Source: Ilex aquifolium (lineage: Eukaryota > Streptophyta > Magnoliopsida > Aquifoliales > Aquifoliaceae). Taken from it: DNA of 64,000 nucleotides. The notes beneath the pieces are model-generated. The model did no database searches. It was not told the DNA's origin and saw only the letters and a program-made list of their open reading frames with translations. Location: positions 39,970,409 through 40,034,408 of the forward strand of contig OX637397.1 in the NCBI GenBank assembly GCA_951799425.1, written 5' to 3'. Of this stretch, positions 10,985-22,884 are shown one piece after another. The first letter of the stretch is position 1; each line of letters begins with the position of its first letter. Made by a program: the position numbers and the translations under genes.

Positions 10985-11560
10985 TGTTAACATTCATATT
11001 CATCAAATTAGAATTCAATTCATCTAATTAACATTCAATTCATTCAATTTTATTAAACTAATGCCTAATTAATATTCAATTTCATCAAATTAACATTAAA
11101 TTTTATCAAAATCACATTAAACTTCATCAAATTAATATAAGATTTTATCTAATTAACGTGAAATTGATCTTAAATTTTATAAAATTATCATTTAATTTTA
11201 GGAAATTAATATTCAATCTCATCAAATTGGTGTTTAATTTTATAAAATTAACACCAAATTACTATTCAATTTCATCAAATTAACCCAAATTAATATTTAA
11301 TTTTATCAATTTAACATCTAATTTTTCAAAATTAACATCTCTTTTTTTTATTGAATTTTAAATTGACATTCAATTTCATCAAATCAATATCAAATGATCA
11401 TTCAATTTTATAAAATTAACTTTCAATTTTTTGAATTTAATATATAATTTTTTCAAATTAATATTATTTTTAAAAATTAACACCAAATTAACATTTTTGT
11501 TAATCCATTTTTTTATAGAAAACATTATGTTTAATTCAATTAGTATTTAATTTAATTAAA
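10985..11560. repeat. degenerate 20-bp satellite, block 3
   Basis: Same monomer and orientation as block 2 (about AACATTCAATTCATCAAATT), lying some 9.6 kb away from it across the dynamin duplicate and the Helitron. More degenerate toward the right. Confidence 0.75.
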
Positions 11561-11838
11561 TTAATGCTTAAAGGATGTTTTCTACTACTTTAAACTTATT
11601 TTATATAGCAAATGATAAATTTGAAAACTCATAAGAGAATAAGCAATATCAATAACGACATTAGAGGAATATACAATAATATTTCAAAAATTAGTGAAAA
11701 TATCAGTAAAATATAACTTCAAGGAATATGACTTAAATCTAAAGAGTGTCGGTGAAATTTACCAAAATTTTAAAGGTTGAAAGTAGCATTCACCTCTGTT
11801 TGTCTTCCTCCCTCCCTTCCACTTTCTGAAAAACCACC
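11561..11838 (+). promoter_or_regulatory. upstream region of the WRN-like exonuclease gene
   Basis: AT-rich sequence, then a pyrimidine-rich leader (CTTCCTCCCTCCCTTCC near 11805-11822) just before the ATG. I see no convincing TATA box. The start context AAACCACCATGG is favourable for plant translation. Confidence 0.35.
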
Positions 11839-12459
11839 ATGGGCATCAGCATTCGAAGTTTTGAGCTACCTTACCTTTCGTACGACCTCTACGACGTAGA
11901 TTTCTTCGGCGACACCATCAAAACCCTAGTGACCTCCACCCCCTGCATTGTAGATACATGGATCTCCGACATGGAGTACCTTAACCGCCGCAGGCTCCAC
12001 AAACTCATTGTGGGCCTCGACGTCGAATGGCGTCCCGGTTCCAACCCACCGGCCACGCTACAACTCTGTATCGGCCAAAACTGCCTCATCTTTCAACTCA
12101 TCTGGGCACCCGAAATTCCCCAATCCCTCTTAGACTTCCTTAGCAACGACGATTACACGTTTGTGGGTGTTGGAATCAACCACGATGTTGAAAAGCTATG
12201 GGATGAGTATGGTCTGGAGGTGGCGAACACCGTCGATCTCCGCTGTTTGGCGGCGAGGAAGTTGGGTAGTGACGTGTTTCGCTCTACTGGGTTGGTGCGG
12301 TTGGCGAGACACGTTCTTGGGAAGAATTTTGAGAAGCCGAAATGTGTCACAATGAGTGAATGGGACGTCGATTGGCTTAGCCTTGATCAGGTAATGTACG
12401 CTTGCGTTGATGCATTTGTTTCATTTCAGATTGGACGGTGTTTAAAGGCACGGAACTAG
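11839..12459 (+). CDS. Werner-syndrome-like 3'-5' exonuclease (DEDDy, RNase D/WRN-exo fold)
   Basis: Intronless 206-residue protein. It shows the exonuclease motifs of the DnaQ-like DEDDy superfamily: Exo I Asp61-Val-Glu63 in VGLDVEWRPG, Exo II with Asp116 in GVGINHDVEKL, and Exo III Tyr187 and Asp191 in YACVDAFVSFQIGR. Proteins of this size in plants are stand-alone exonuclease domains related to the N-terminus of human WRN and to Arabidopsis WEX, without a helicase. Expected activity is metal-dependent 3'-5' degradation of DNA or RNA. WEX has been linked to post-transcriptional gene silencing; a similar role here is inference only. Length is usual for the plant family and all catalytic residues are intact. 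No signal peptide is seen. The start is the first ATG after a pyrimidine-rich leader and gives a complete domain. It lies between satellite block 3 and featureless intergenic DNA. Confidence 0.9.
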   Translation: MGISIRSFELPYLSYDLYDVDFFGDTIKTLVTSTPCIVDTWISDMEYLNRRRLHKLIVGLDVEWRPGSNPPATLQLCIGQNCLIFQLIWAPEIPQSLLDFLSNDDYTFVGVGINHDVEKLWDEYGLEVANTVDLRCLAARKLGSDVFRSTGLVRLARHVLGKNFEKPKCVTMSEWDVDWLSLDQVMYACVDAFVSFQIGRCLKARN

Positions 12460-14893
12460 GGAAATGTCAGTCTATTGTGGAATTTGGGAGTTGGGTTTTT
12501 GGGATTGAAGCTCTCTGAGGAAGATTTATGGATAGTTTTGCTTTTGTTACTTTTCTATATAGGCTCAAACTCTAGGAATTGATGATTTTAAAACTTTTTT
12601 ATATGCTCCTCTCAATTGGTTTTGTTATGGTATATACTACATGAGAGCACTTTGATGATCAGCTGACATTCTAACATTGAATGATTTTTAATTATATTTG
12701 TTATTTGCAACCAAATTAGCAGAGAATTTAGGTAATTTTAGTTAGTGGATTGTGAAATTTGATTCTAGTGGACAGACGCAAGTGATTTGGTGGGAAATCT
12801 CTGGGGGAGGCAATGGGACAGATGAGGGTAGCAAATAGCAATTGTGTGGTAGGGGGTGGAAGCCACAGTTACAATGGTGGTGTTGATCTTATAGCTGCAA
12901 TGTTTTAGGGAATTGACTCTGTTGGTGATGAAATTGATGTTATGGAATTACAATAGGTTTAACACATTGACTAGATGCTCATAGAATGTTTTTTAAAGAA
13001 AGAGTAATAGAAGAAGTTTTAGAATTCATGATTGAAAAATGCTGTTTGGACTTAATTTGATAACTTAATATGGGGACTTAATCGATTGTAGTTGTTGGAT
13101 TAAAAGTGGAAGCAATCCAACATCAGAACTCATGATTAATCTAATGGTTGCAATGAATTAGGTCTCTATAGCATTGCTCTTCACGACAAGTGTTTTTTGT
13201 TTGGAGAGAAAGTTCAGTTTTAGTGTATATGAAGAGGGTGAGGAAGTAAAGCTGTGGTCATATCTATGTGAATTCTCAGCCTGGATGGGAGTATAGTTTG
13301 CTGTGGTTGATTGATTGTGCTATTTCCCAAATACATTTTCATTCTAATTCATCAAAAACACATCTTAATAACATAACAATCCCATCATACAACATAAAAT
13401 CCATTCGCATAGTAGAAACCAGGCCTAGCTTGCCTCAAAAACATGAGTAAAGTAGTCTACAATACAACATTTAACACTGTTTTCTGTTTTCCAAAACAAG
13501 CTAAAAATAATAATAATTAATAATTTGTTGCCCGACCCTTTTTCTGCAACATTATTGCTAAGAAATATAATGCTCTCTGTCAAATTCAGCTCCCACGGGA
13601 GTCCCTACAAAAAAACTAAATTTATATCCTTGTTGTAGAAAGAACCCAAAAAATAATATGCAAGTGTTTACAGATATCATGATGGTTTCTAATAAACAAG
13701 GCAATAAATAAGCTACTTTGTTTTGTCCACGAATTGTAATTCCTTTACTATTTCTTAGAGAGAATACATATTGTTTCAGATTAAAAAAAAAAAGTTTGAA
13801 ATGCTTAATGCAATACTAAAGTTTATAGGTCTTATTCGACAAATTTACACAGTGTTGGACTCGCTGTTTTTAGAAATAAGTCATATTTTCATGTTTTTTC
13901 AATCACCATTTCAAGAACAAAACAAAATGTGTATGTTTTTTCCTTGATGTCTTTAGACTCATTTTGTCATATCCTATGACGAGGAGAGAGTACTAGGGGT
14001 ACATCCCTTGATGAAGGTTTTTAAATGATCATTTCAAATAGAAAGAATGCACATTTAATTTCTTTTGGTTAGTGATGTTATATTTGGTAGCATTACTTCA
14101 CATCAAGATATGACCTAGCTAAGGAAGTAAATTTTGTATTGGTTCCGATGAAACAACCGAAACATTTTGGTTTGCACAAATGAACTGATTGAACCTTAAA
14201 ATTTATGTGTTTCTAGCTACTTGAGAATATTTTGGTATGTTCTGAAATGTTTCTATAAAAAATTCAAAAAATTTCCATTGTCTCCATAATGTTTAGGAGA
14301 AATTTCTACAACTTTTTCGTTTCCAAGCTTATAAAAACTAAAACTACAACCCGATCGATTGAAAATTTGATCCTTGGACCCAGCCATTTATGTAGAAAGA
14401 TATCAATAAAAAAGGAAAAGAAATAACTAACACATTTGGAACAATGAACAGGCCTATAACATTATGCTATGGTTGGTATTGAGAATTTCTAGTCCTGTTG
14501 CATGTTAAGGACAGAGGTACAAAAGTTTAAGCCAGTGAATTTTACAGAAGCAGTAATGTCAATGAAAACATAAAGCGCTCAAGGTATCATTCACAAGAGC
14601 TAATAAAGTAGACTTTCTAAGAAAACTTATAATCCGATGTATTCTAGTCTATTATGATTATGTTCGATATACATAGGCTATAGGAAGGTTTTGCATCAAG
14701 AATATTATAATTTTCTCTTTTCCGGTATGGATTAGTTCATCTATTTCGTATTTTAGAATCCCAAATAAATATGTTTTCTCCATTAGTTTAGCTAAATAGA
14801 GTTTTTTAACTTTGACCAAATTTAAATTCGTATGTAAATATACGGGGGAGAGAGAGAGAGAGACAGAGAGTAACCATTTCATAGTGATGACGT
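12460..14893. other. intergenic region between convergent genes, no gene seen
   Basis: About 2.4 kb with no frame of recognisable coding character on either strand. It contains the 3' flanks of both neighbouring genes, a (GA)n microsatellite near 14846-14868 and several A/T homopolymers. A G-rich stretch at about 12790-12900 is open for short distances but not convincing. Confidence 0.6.
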
Positions 14894-17869
14894 TCATGCT
14901 CCAAATTCACCTTTGTTGAACTTCCTCCGCAACCTAGCAGCAGTCACTGCACTTGCTAAAAGTAGTCTGTTGTAGACATTCTCGACGAGCCCAAAGTATG
15001 CATACCTCCAAGATTTTTTAAAATGCAAGGTACAACAAACCGCCAAGAGTCCAACAAAGAAACCAGGTCCAATGCCAGCATAGAACCAAAGAAATTCGGA
15101 ACTATCTTCACCTTTAGCCTCAACTTGTTGATCATGACCCTCAACTGGTTTATCCCCCAGGCAACTCTTTAGGAGTGGTGCTCCACAAAGCTCACTGTTG
15201 CCCATGTAAATGGATTGATCATCCAAGGTCTGGAGTTGATTTCCCTTTGGTATTCGCCCTGATAAGTTGTTGAATGACAAATTTAAGGAGCTTAGGAAGT
15301 TTAAATCTGACAAACCTGAAGGAATTGAACCGGAAAGCTCGTTTTTAGATAGATCAAGGGACTCCAATCTCTTCAAATTTCCAATTGTCTCAGGAATCCT
15401 TCCTTTCAGATGATTTCCAGCTAAATTCAACTTCCATAACCCCAAGAGATTCATCAACTCTTCTGGAATCTCTTCATCTATATTATTGTTTGAAAGGTCT
15501 ATCGATTTAAGAAATTGGATTGATGCGGTATATGGACGATCTATTCCTCTTTTAGAATCTATAATATATTCTTTGTAATTTGCACCAACCTCATACCCTC
15601 CCTCGACAAGATCTTGATCCACGACCATGGCGGTAAAATTGCCAAAACAACGTGGAATATTACCCGTGATACTATTTTGTGCCACGTTCAACAGTTGAAG
15701 TGCAGAGAGCCAACAAATCTTTGGAGGAATATCACCATGGAACTTATTTGATTGAAGATTAAGAAATTCCAAATTCGATAGCTTTTCTCCAATCCATGGA
15801 GGTATGATACCAGTGAATGCATTCTTACCAAGATCAAGGACTTGCAGGTAAGTCAAATTCTGTAAAGACAATGGGAACTTCCCACAAAATCTGTTGTCGC
15901 GCAAGTGTAAAGATGTAAGTTGCCATAGGGAACCTAAAGTACTTGGAATTTCACCATGTAAGCTGTTGTTTGTCACATCTAGAATCCTCAACTCTTGCAA
16001 AAACCCCAAGCACTTAGGGAGTCTTCCTGACAATTGATTTCTTGAGAGATCAATAAAAATCATTGTCTTCACGTTGCATAAAAACGTTGGAATTTCCCCA
16101 GACAACTGGTTGTTAGATAGAATAAGTTGTTCCAATTTCAGATTCACCGCATCTTTAATCATAGGAATATGTCCGGAAAGTAAGTTGTCAGAGAGATCTA
16201 AGATAGTAACATCTGAAGGAAACAATGTCAATGGTCCGTCGAATCTGTTGGACTTAAATATTAATTCCCTGAAGCCTATCCAAATCGAGTTATTCGATTC
16301 TACAAATTTTGGCAGTTTTCCACTGATTCGGTTCATGGATAGATCCAAGTAGAGGACGTGTGAACATACGTTATCAAACCAATCTGGTATGGTATCTGAG
16401 ACGCTCGTATTGTACATGCTCAACATTATCACGCGTGTCTGTGTTTGAAGCCATGAAGGAAATCGAGGTCCTAGATTGCAGGATGCCAATTCAATGTGTT
16501 GGAGTTGGAAAGGAGGAATCCATTGGGAGCTCACATTTAAAGCTAGGAAGTTGAAGGACATGGACAATGTATTCAACCTGGTGAGTTTAGTGAAGTGAAA
16601 TTCAGATACCATTCCAGCCAAATAATTGTTAGAAACATCTAACATTTCTAGCTTTGAAAGTTGTCCAAGACTCGAGGGAATGCCCCCGTTCAACTGATTT
16701 CCACTAACATCTAACTCTATCAAACGCGATAGTCTTCCAATTGACACGGGGATTGGACCGTGAAATGAGTTCCGAGAAAGAAGAAGCCGCTCTAAATTCT
16801 TATGGCAACCAAATGGACCTCCTTCAAGACTTGGAATCTCACCACTAAAATTGTTGTTTGACAAATCTAACATGCGTAACCTGCATAGATTCTTTATTGT
16901 GGTTTGTAAACTTCCTTGAAACTCATTGCCAAAGAGGTCTAGATGAACAAGACTGCTCAAGTTTCCCAATGAACTAGGGATTGAAGTGTTAAAGGAGTTA
17001 CCAGAAAGGCCAATGTGAGTGAGAGAGGATAATCTTCCAAGAGCATCTGGAATTGGCCCGTGAAATCGATTATAATCAAGATGGAGACGCAAAAGCCCAG
17101 TAATGTTAGACAACCAGAGCGGGATGGTGGAATCAAAACTGTTGGATTGGAGGTCAAGTGAAGAGAGAGAAGTGAAATTAACATACGAAAGAGGGGGAAT
17201 GGTAAAAAGTTGGCAACCAGTTAACTTCAATACTGACAAAGAAGAAAGCATGTTAATTGGTTGTAACCAATTTGTACCTTCCGTAATGGAGACCCAAGAT
17301 ATGTCCAAGTGTTTCAAAGAGGAAAGCTTAGACACCCACAACAGATTATCAACTGTCAATTCATTGTAAAACAAATCACTAAGGTCAAGGTAACGCAAGC
17401 TCGAGAGATTTCCTAGATGATGTGGAATGTTTCCTCGGAAACCCGAATTAGAGAGATTAAGATACCTCAAATTTTGAAGTGAGCCTAAGAATTTTGGAAT
17501 TTTGGTTCCTGAAAAGTTGTTCATGCTCAAGTCCAAGTGACTCAAATGCTTCAAATTGAGTAAAGAAGGACTAATCTCACCTCCCAAGCAGGTTGCCGAA
17601 TCATCAAATGGATTGTGAAGATTAAGTCTGAGGACATGACCTGTTTTGTTGCTGCAAACAACTCCCTTCCATGTACAGCAGTCTTCTCCGACCCACGACG
17701 ACAATCGATTTGATTCATCAGTGAGACTTTCTCTGAACTTGACAAGAGCTTTTTGCTCACTCTCAATGCAGGTTACATTGGAGTGACTTGCTATGCTATA
17801 ACTGAACTCAAGTACTTGCATGAAAAGAATAGAAAATAAAACCACAAGAACAGTAGTGGGTGTTCCCAT
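14894..17869 (-). CDS. LRR receptor-like protein, EIX1/EIX2-like
   Basis: Single-exon gene for 991 residues. The N-terminal hydrophobic signal peptide (about residues 1-26) is followed by an LRR N-terminal cap with paired cysteines (CIESEQKALVKF...DCCTWKGVVC). Then come roughly 28 extracellular plant-type repeats (LxxLxxLxLxxNxLxGxIP), interrupted by an island near the end of the array (the KEYIIDSKRGIDRPYTA region). An LRR C-cap with NSELCGAPL, an acidic juxtamembrane segment, one transmembrane helix (FYAGIGPGFFVGLLAVCCTL) and a short basic tail follow. There is no kinase, so it must signal through a partner; this class uses SOBIR1. The tail contains YNRL, a YxxPhi endocytosis motif as in tomato EIX2. 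The likely role is cell-surface recognition of a microbial elicitor; the ligand cannot be read from sequence. Length and architecture are complete, with no internal stop. The start is the first ATG before the signal peptide, 50 bp downstream of a TATA box. Confidence 0.93.
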   Translation of the reverse strand: MGTPTTVLVVLFSILFMQVLEFSYSIASHSNVTCIESEQKALVKFRESLTDESNRLSSWVGEDCCTWKGVVCSNKTGHVLRLNLHNPFDDSATCLGGEISPSLLNLKHLSHLDLSMNNFSGTKIPKFLGSLQNLRYLNLSNSGFRGNIPHHLGNLSSLRYLDLSDLFYNELTVDNLLWVSKLSSLKHLDISWVSITEGTNWLQPINMLSSLSVLKLTGCQLFTIPPLSYVNFTSLSSLDLQSNSFDSTIPLWLSNITGLLRLHLDYNRFHGPIPDALGRLSSLTHIGLSGNSFNTSIPSSLGNLSSLVHLDLFGNEFQGSLQTTIKNLCRLRMLDLSNNNFSGEIPSLEGGPFGCHKNLERLLLSRNSFHGPIPVSIGRLSRLIELDVSGNQLNGGIPSSLGQLSKLEMLDVSNNYLAGMVSEFHFTKLTRLNTLSMSFNFLALNVSSQWIPPFQLQHIELASCNLGPRFPSWLQTQTRVIMLSMYNTSVSDTIPDWFDNVCSHVLYLDLSMNRISGKLPKFVESNNSIWIGFRELIFKSNRFDGPLTLFPSDVTILDLSDNLLSGHIPMIKDAVNLKLEQLILSNNQLSGEIPTFLCNVKTMIFIDLSRNQLSGRLPKCLGFLQELRILDVTNNSLHGEIPSTLGSLWQLTSLHLRDNRFCGKFPLSLQNLTYLQVLDLGKNAFTGIIPPWIGEKLSNLEFLNLQSNKFHGDIPPKICWLSALQLLNVAQNSITGNIPRCFGNFTAMVVDQDLVEGGYEVGANYKEYIIDSKRGIDRPYTASIQFLKSIDLSNNNIDEEIPEELMNLLGLWKLNLAGNHLKGRIPETIGNLKRLESLDLSKNELSGSIPSGLSDLNFLSSLNLSFNNLSGRIPKGNQLQTLDDQSIYMGNSELCGAPLLKSCLGDKPVEGHDQQVEAKGEDSSEFLWFYAGIGPGFFVGLLAVCCTLHFKKSWRYAYFGLVENVYNRLLLASAVTAARLRRKFNKGEFGA

Positions 17870-17917
17870 GGCTTCTCCAATGCTTCTGCAATTAAGTGTT
17901 TCTGAAGAAAAAACAAT

Positions 17918-17925
17918 CTTTTATA
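17918..17925 (-). promoter_or_regulatory. TATA box of the LRR receptor-like protein gene
   Basis: The minus strand reads TATAAAAG, about 50 bp before the ATG at 17869. This fits a short 5' leader. Confidence 0.6.
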
Positions 17926-17929
17926 CTGG

Positions 17930-18439
17930 TGGAGCTTCAAAACAGGCATCGACTTCTGAAGTCAAAGTCGAGTGACGCTTGTAGATGAGTGTCATTAGCT
18001 TTATTAGTACGATATTACGACAAAATTAAGTATCAATCAATAACATTTTGAAATAAAATTACTAAATTATGATATTTTTTGAAGTGCGGTGAATAAGTCT
18101 GCTTTTAATCTTTGATCGAACAAGGAGAGAAGACTATTGAGTGTTTTAGTTAGACATAAATGGAGGGTACTGTTAAAAGAGGATTGTTGATTTTGCTTTT
18201 TAAAAAATTGCGTCATTTAATAAATAAGTTCAAAAGTATCGTAATTTAATAAATTTATTTTAAAATTATTGTACAGTACTTATGAAAAATACTATGATCC
18301 ACACACACGGAGACATATATTAATATATATACATACTATAACACCTCTTTTTTATTAACACATTGCCTCTAACCCGTTTTCAATTAAGTCAGTGACTCAT
18401 GACTCAATAAAATATGATTATATACGGATGGTAAATGTT
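17930..18439. other. upstream intergenic DNA of the LRR receptor gene
   Basis: AT-rich, with no frame or repeat recognised. It probably holds the promoter of the minus-strand gene. The large repeat domain begins to its right. Confidence 0.4.
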
Positions 18440-19140
18440 TTAGCCTAAAATATTATATTATGTTTTTTTTAAGAATCAATTTCTTAACAATAAACGAAAA
18501 TAGTCTCAATTAAACTTCGCAATTAAATAAATAAGTTTTTGTCACAGACTTTTTGATTGCATACATTAAAAGAAAATTGTTAAAAGTTTAGTATAGAATC
18601 AATTATAAACATTTTTGGGAACTTAAAAGAACTACTTATTCTACTTTGATAGGATAGTTATTGGGTTCATTGTTTATATAATAATTTAGTTTTAAATCTT
18701 GATAAATTTCTACATTAAACTTAGAAATTTTACATCTAAGTTGATGAATTTTACAATAAAATCCTCGCTCTACCTCTGGCCATGGTCATTATATGATTGG
18801 TTCAATGGCCAATAGAAAAAACATAAAATATATGTATAATTACCATAAATGTAACATCATATATATAACTTGCATATTGAACACATTGAAATTACATTTA
18901 CCCCACGAGCTTAGACTTAATTATAAGGGGTTTTTTTTTTTTTTTTTGGTATTTTATTGGCTTGATGTATAAGTAAAATTTCAAATAATGTGAGACTTTG
19001 CAGTGATATTCTCTGAAGATAATAGATAAGAATTTCCTTATTAATAATAGAGTCATTTTTTTTCAACTTTTCATACTCACTTGGATCGAGTCTTGCAGCC
19101 ACAAAATATTTAGATAATAATTAATTGAAAGCAACATAAA
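18440..19140. repeat. left edge fragment of the large repeat domain
   Basis: The part 18465-18630 matches the module at 31800-31970, 35570-35740 and 39765-39930 (AAGAATCAATTT(C/T)TTA... to the GGGAACTTAA word). The part near 19060-19140 matches 29835-29940 and 33080-33180 (TTTCATACTCACTTGGAT and AGTCTTGCAGCCACAAAATA). Between these lies unassigned AT-rich sequence with a 22-bp T run near 18930. Confidence 0.65.
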
Positions 19141-19632
19141 ATTCTTTGGTACAAGTTTCAACGTTTGGAGTTTGGTCGTCTAGACCTCAACATACGTCCA
19201 CCCCTTTTTGGTTTGTTGCCACATTGATGACTTTTAAGTCTCAGCCTGACTTTAAGTTTTTGATTTTATATTGAGATTTGGTGGTTGGTCGCTATGATAG
19301 TCTAGTTAGATTTGTTTTTGAGAGAAATAACAGACACAGTTAGGAGTCTCATGATCTTACCGATGAGGGTCTATCTTCTTTGCTCACTCTCCTTTAAATT
19401 AAAAAAAAAAAACAGCTGATTTTAGTGAATATCTTTGCATTGGTCTTTTACATGTAAGGATGTCAATCTTGTTGCGTCGTATTGCCAAAAAAAAAAAATT
19501 GGTCTTTGTAAGAGTGTCAATCACGTCAAGAAATAAATAACATTTCTTTGTCTGATTTAAGTCTTTTAAGAAATAAACGACATTTAGCATAGTCCTCAGA
19601 TGTAAGAGTGTCAATCACGTTATACATTAGTA

Positions 19633-19875
19633 TTAGTCATAACTCGTACCTGAATGCACAATAAAACATAAAATTTGAGCATAAATAAAAATTGATCCCA
19701 TTATATTAAATTTTTTAATGTGTATATTGTCGTTTGAAATAAAAATTATGTTAAATTACAAATTAATCAAATATTAAATCATTGAACATGTGATAAAAAT
19801 GAGTGATGTGATGTTTTTAGAGAGAAAAATATGTAGGGGATAAAAATTCAAATTGCTATGTGTTTTATTATTAGA
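19633..19875 (-). mobile_element. small non-autonomous Helitron A
   Basis: The minus strand begins TCTAATAATAAAAC and ends with a weak GTGC...GTAC hairpin, then GAGTTATGACTAA. It is flanked by A and T. Same position in the host repeat as copies B-E; the site is empty near 29295 and 32528. Confidence 0.75.
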
Positions 19876-20503
19876 TTTTTGTGTCATATAATTTTTATTG
19901 TGTTATTTTTGGGTTATTTCATTTTCAGTACATATCGTATTTATGTCAACATTTATAGTAATAAAAATTATTTAATTATGCAACATCTCATATGAAACTA
20001 TATAAAAAAATTAAAAATTCTTTCGTACAATTTTCAACGATTGGATCGTCTAGACCTCAACATACGCCCATCCCTTTTTGGTTGGTTGCCACATTGATGA
20101 CTTTTAAGTCTTTGCTTGACTTTAAACTTTTGTGTTCATATTAGGACTCGATGTTTGATCGTTATATTAGTCTAATTAGATTCGCTTTTTAGAGGAGTAA
20201 CGGACACACAATCAGGGACCTCATGACCTCACCAATAAGGGTCTATTTTCTTTGCTCACTCTCCTTTAAATTAAAAAAAAGAACAGTTGATTTTAGTGAA
20301 TATCTTTGCATTGGTCTTTACATGTAAGGATGTCAATCTTGTTGGCTCGTATTGCCAAAAAAAAAAAAATTGGTCTTTGTAAGAGTGTCAATCATGTCAA
20401 GAAATAAATAACATTTCTTTGTCTGATTTAAGTCTTTTAAGAAATAAATGACATTTACCATAGTCCTCACATGTAAGAGTGTCAATCACGTTATACATTA
20501 GTA

Positions 20504-20748
20504 TTAGTCATAACTCGTACATGAAGGCACAATAAAACATAAAATTTGAGCATAAAAAAAAATGGATCCCACAATATTAAATTTTTTTAATGTGCATATT
20601 GTTGTTTGAAATAAAAATTATGTTAAATTACAAATTAATCAAATATTAAATGATTGAACATGTGATAAAAATGTGTGATGTGATGTTTTTAGAGAGAAAA
20701 ATATGTAGGAGATAAAAATTCAAATTGCTATGTGTTTTATTATATAGA
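20504..20748 (-). mobile_element. small non-autonomous Helitron B
   Basis: Minus strand from TCTATATAATAAAACACATA to the GTGCCTTCAGGTAC hairpin plus GAGTTATGACTAA, 245 bp. Very close to copies A and C, so most likely amplified with the 875-bp host unit. Confidence 0.78.
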
Positions 20749-21374
20749 TTTTTGTGTCGTATAATTTTTATTGTGTTATTTTTGGGTTATTTCATTTTCA
20801 ATACGTATTGTATTTATGTCAACATTTATAGTAATAAAAAATTATTTAATTATGCAACATCTCATATGAAACTATATAAAAAAATTAAAAATTCTTTCGT
20901 ACAATTTTCAACGATTGGATCGTCTAGACCTCAACATACGCCCATCCCTTTTTGGTTGGTTGCCACATTGATGACTTTTAAGTCTTTGCTTGACTTTAAA
21001 TTTTTGTGTTCACATTGGAACTCAATGTTTGATCGCTATGTTAGTCTAATTAGATTCGTTTTTTAGAGGAGTAACGGACACACAATCAGGGACCTCATGA
21101 CCTCACCAATAAGGGTGTATTTTCTTTGCTCACTCTCCTTTAAATTAAAAAAAAAACCGTTGATTTTCGTGAATATCTTTGCATTGGTCTTTACATGTAA
21201 GGATGTCAATCTTGTTGCGTCGTATTGCCAAAAAAAAAAATTGGTCTTTGTAAGAGTGTCAATCACGTCAAGAAATAAATAACATTTCTTTGTCTGATTT
21301 AAGTCTTTTAAGAAATAAATGACATTTACCATAGTCCTCACATGTAAGAGTGTCAATCACGTTATACCTTAGTA

Positions 21375-21628
21375 TTAGTCATAACTCGTACCTGAAGCCA
21401 CGATAAAATATAAAATTTGAGCGTTAAAAAAATCGATCTTAGTATATTAAATTTTTTTAATATTTGTATCGTATATGTATAATGTTTGAAATAAAAATTA
21501 TGTTAAATTACAAATTAATCAAATATTAAATGATTGAACATGTAATAAAAATGAGTTATATGATGTTTTTAGAGGAAAAAATATGTAAGGGATAAAAATT
21601 TAAATTGCTATGTGTTTGATTATATAGA
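21375..21628 (-). mobile_element. small non-autonomous Helitron C
   Basis: As copy B, 254 bp, in the third 875-bp unit. Confidence 0.75.
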
Positions 21629-22133
21629 TTTTTGTGTCGTATAATTTTTATTGTGTTATTTTTGAGTTATGTCATTTTCAGTAGGTATAATATTTATGTC
21701 AACATTTATACTATAAAAAATTATTTAATTATGCAACATCTCGTATGAAACTATATAAAAAAAATTAAAAATTCTTTGGTACAATTTTCAACGTTTGGAT
21801 CGTCTAGACCTCAACATACGTCCATCTCTTTCTGGTTGGTTGCCACATTGATGACTTTTAAGTCTTTGCCTGACTTTAAGTTTTGGATTTTACATTGAGG
21901 TTTGATGCTTGATCACTATAATAATCTAATTAGATTCGTTTTTAAGAGAAGTAACAAACACAATCAGGAATCTCATAATCCTATCAATGAGGGTCTATCT
22001 CCGTTGCTCACTCTTCTTTAAATTAAAAAAAAAAAAAACATTGATTTTAATGGATATCTTTGAATTTGTCTTAACGTGTATAAATGTCAATTGTGTTGCG
22101 TCGTGTCGTAAAAAAAAAATTGGTCTTTGCAAG

Positions 22134-22718
22134 TGATGATACCAAGAATTAATCTTAAGTATGAGCTCAGCCCAGGAGATCAGATCGGGAGGTCAGTTCG
22201 GAGCTCCAGAGCTCAGAGGGCCAGAACCCAAGCTCCTCCCATGCGAAATTATAGCCGAAATGATAAGAAAATGGCTGGATGACAACTGGTACCCCCGAAG
22301 CAATAGCCAAGCAACACCCCCGGCGTAAAACATTCAATTAACCAAAATCCTCTCCCAGAATTAAGGGAGATCCCACGAATGAAGGGCGAGGATCTCGGAA
22401 GAGATCTCTTAGAGTTAGGAAAGACATTATAAATACTGTAAATTGCCCCAACCAAAGAGAGAGAGAGCTGAATGGCATCAAAGAGCAGTCTGTAAACACC
22501 TTTTGAATAAATATACACCTCAGGAGCAAGAGCCTCCATTATAGAGTGGACTAGCCGAGCTCATCAGCCGGTGAACCACTATATTTTCGCTGTGTAACAC
22601 ACACCACACATCTGATTACTAAAGCACACACCCACTAGTTCGCGAGCCTTGTAGCTCAGATCTGTTCCTTGCAATTGCACTCAAACTCACAGCTCATTCA
22701 CGTGAAATAACACCATCA
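22134..22718 (+). repeat. left LTR
   Basis: 585 bp, from TGATGATACC to ACACCATCA. Roughly 95 percent like the right LTR by eye, with mostly C/T and G/A differences, indicating moderate age. Contains TATAAATA at 22428-22435 and AATAAA near 22506. Confidence 0.92.
22428..22435 (+). promoter_or_regulatory. TATA box in left LTR
   Basis: TATAAATA, about 75 bp upstream of the AATAAA signal. It fixes the transcription direction of the element as plus. Same word in the right LTR at 28854-28861. Confidence 0.65.
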
Positions 22719-22719
22719 G

Positions 22720-22738
22720 TTTGGCGCAGTCTGTGGGA
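22720..22738 (+). promoter_or_regulatory. retrotransposon primer-binding site
   Basis: TTGGCGCAGTCTGTGGGAA directly after the left LTR. It has the TGGCGC start common to plant gypsy/Tat primer-binding sites. Confidence 0.75.
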
Positions 22739-22884
22739 ACGACTGTTCCTGTAACAAGTACACCAATACTTCAGTTGCCCCCCCCCCCCCCCCCCCCAGG
22801 GTTCTGCTACAGTAATAAACTAGTTGCTAAGCTCTGTTTCGCTCTTTTACTAACGCTGCACTTGTTGAGAAATCTGAGACAGCT

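Larger units (their letters stand above)
19141..22133. repeat. tandem array of about 875-bp units (3.4 copies)
   Basis: Units start with ATTCTTT(C/G)GTACAA at 19141, 20017, 20891 and 21771, giving spacings of 876, 874 and 880 bp. Each contains TCGTCTAGACCTCAACATACG, a GGGTCTATCTCCTTTGCTCACTC-like block and a poly(A) tract. The fourth unit is cut by the LTR retrotransposon at 22134 and continues at 29147. The first three units each carry a small Helitron. No reading frame longer than about 110 codons, and none conserved between units. Confidence 0.88.

Noticed and set aside
14956..17766. Other frames inside the LRR receptor gene
   Set aside because: Shadows of the 991-codon frame.
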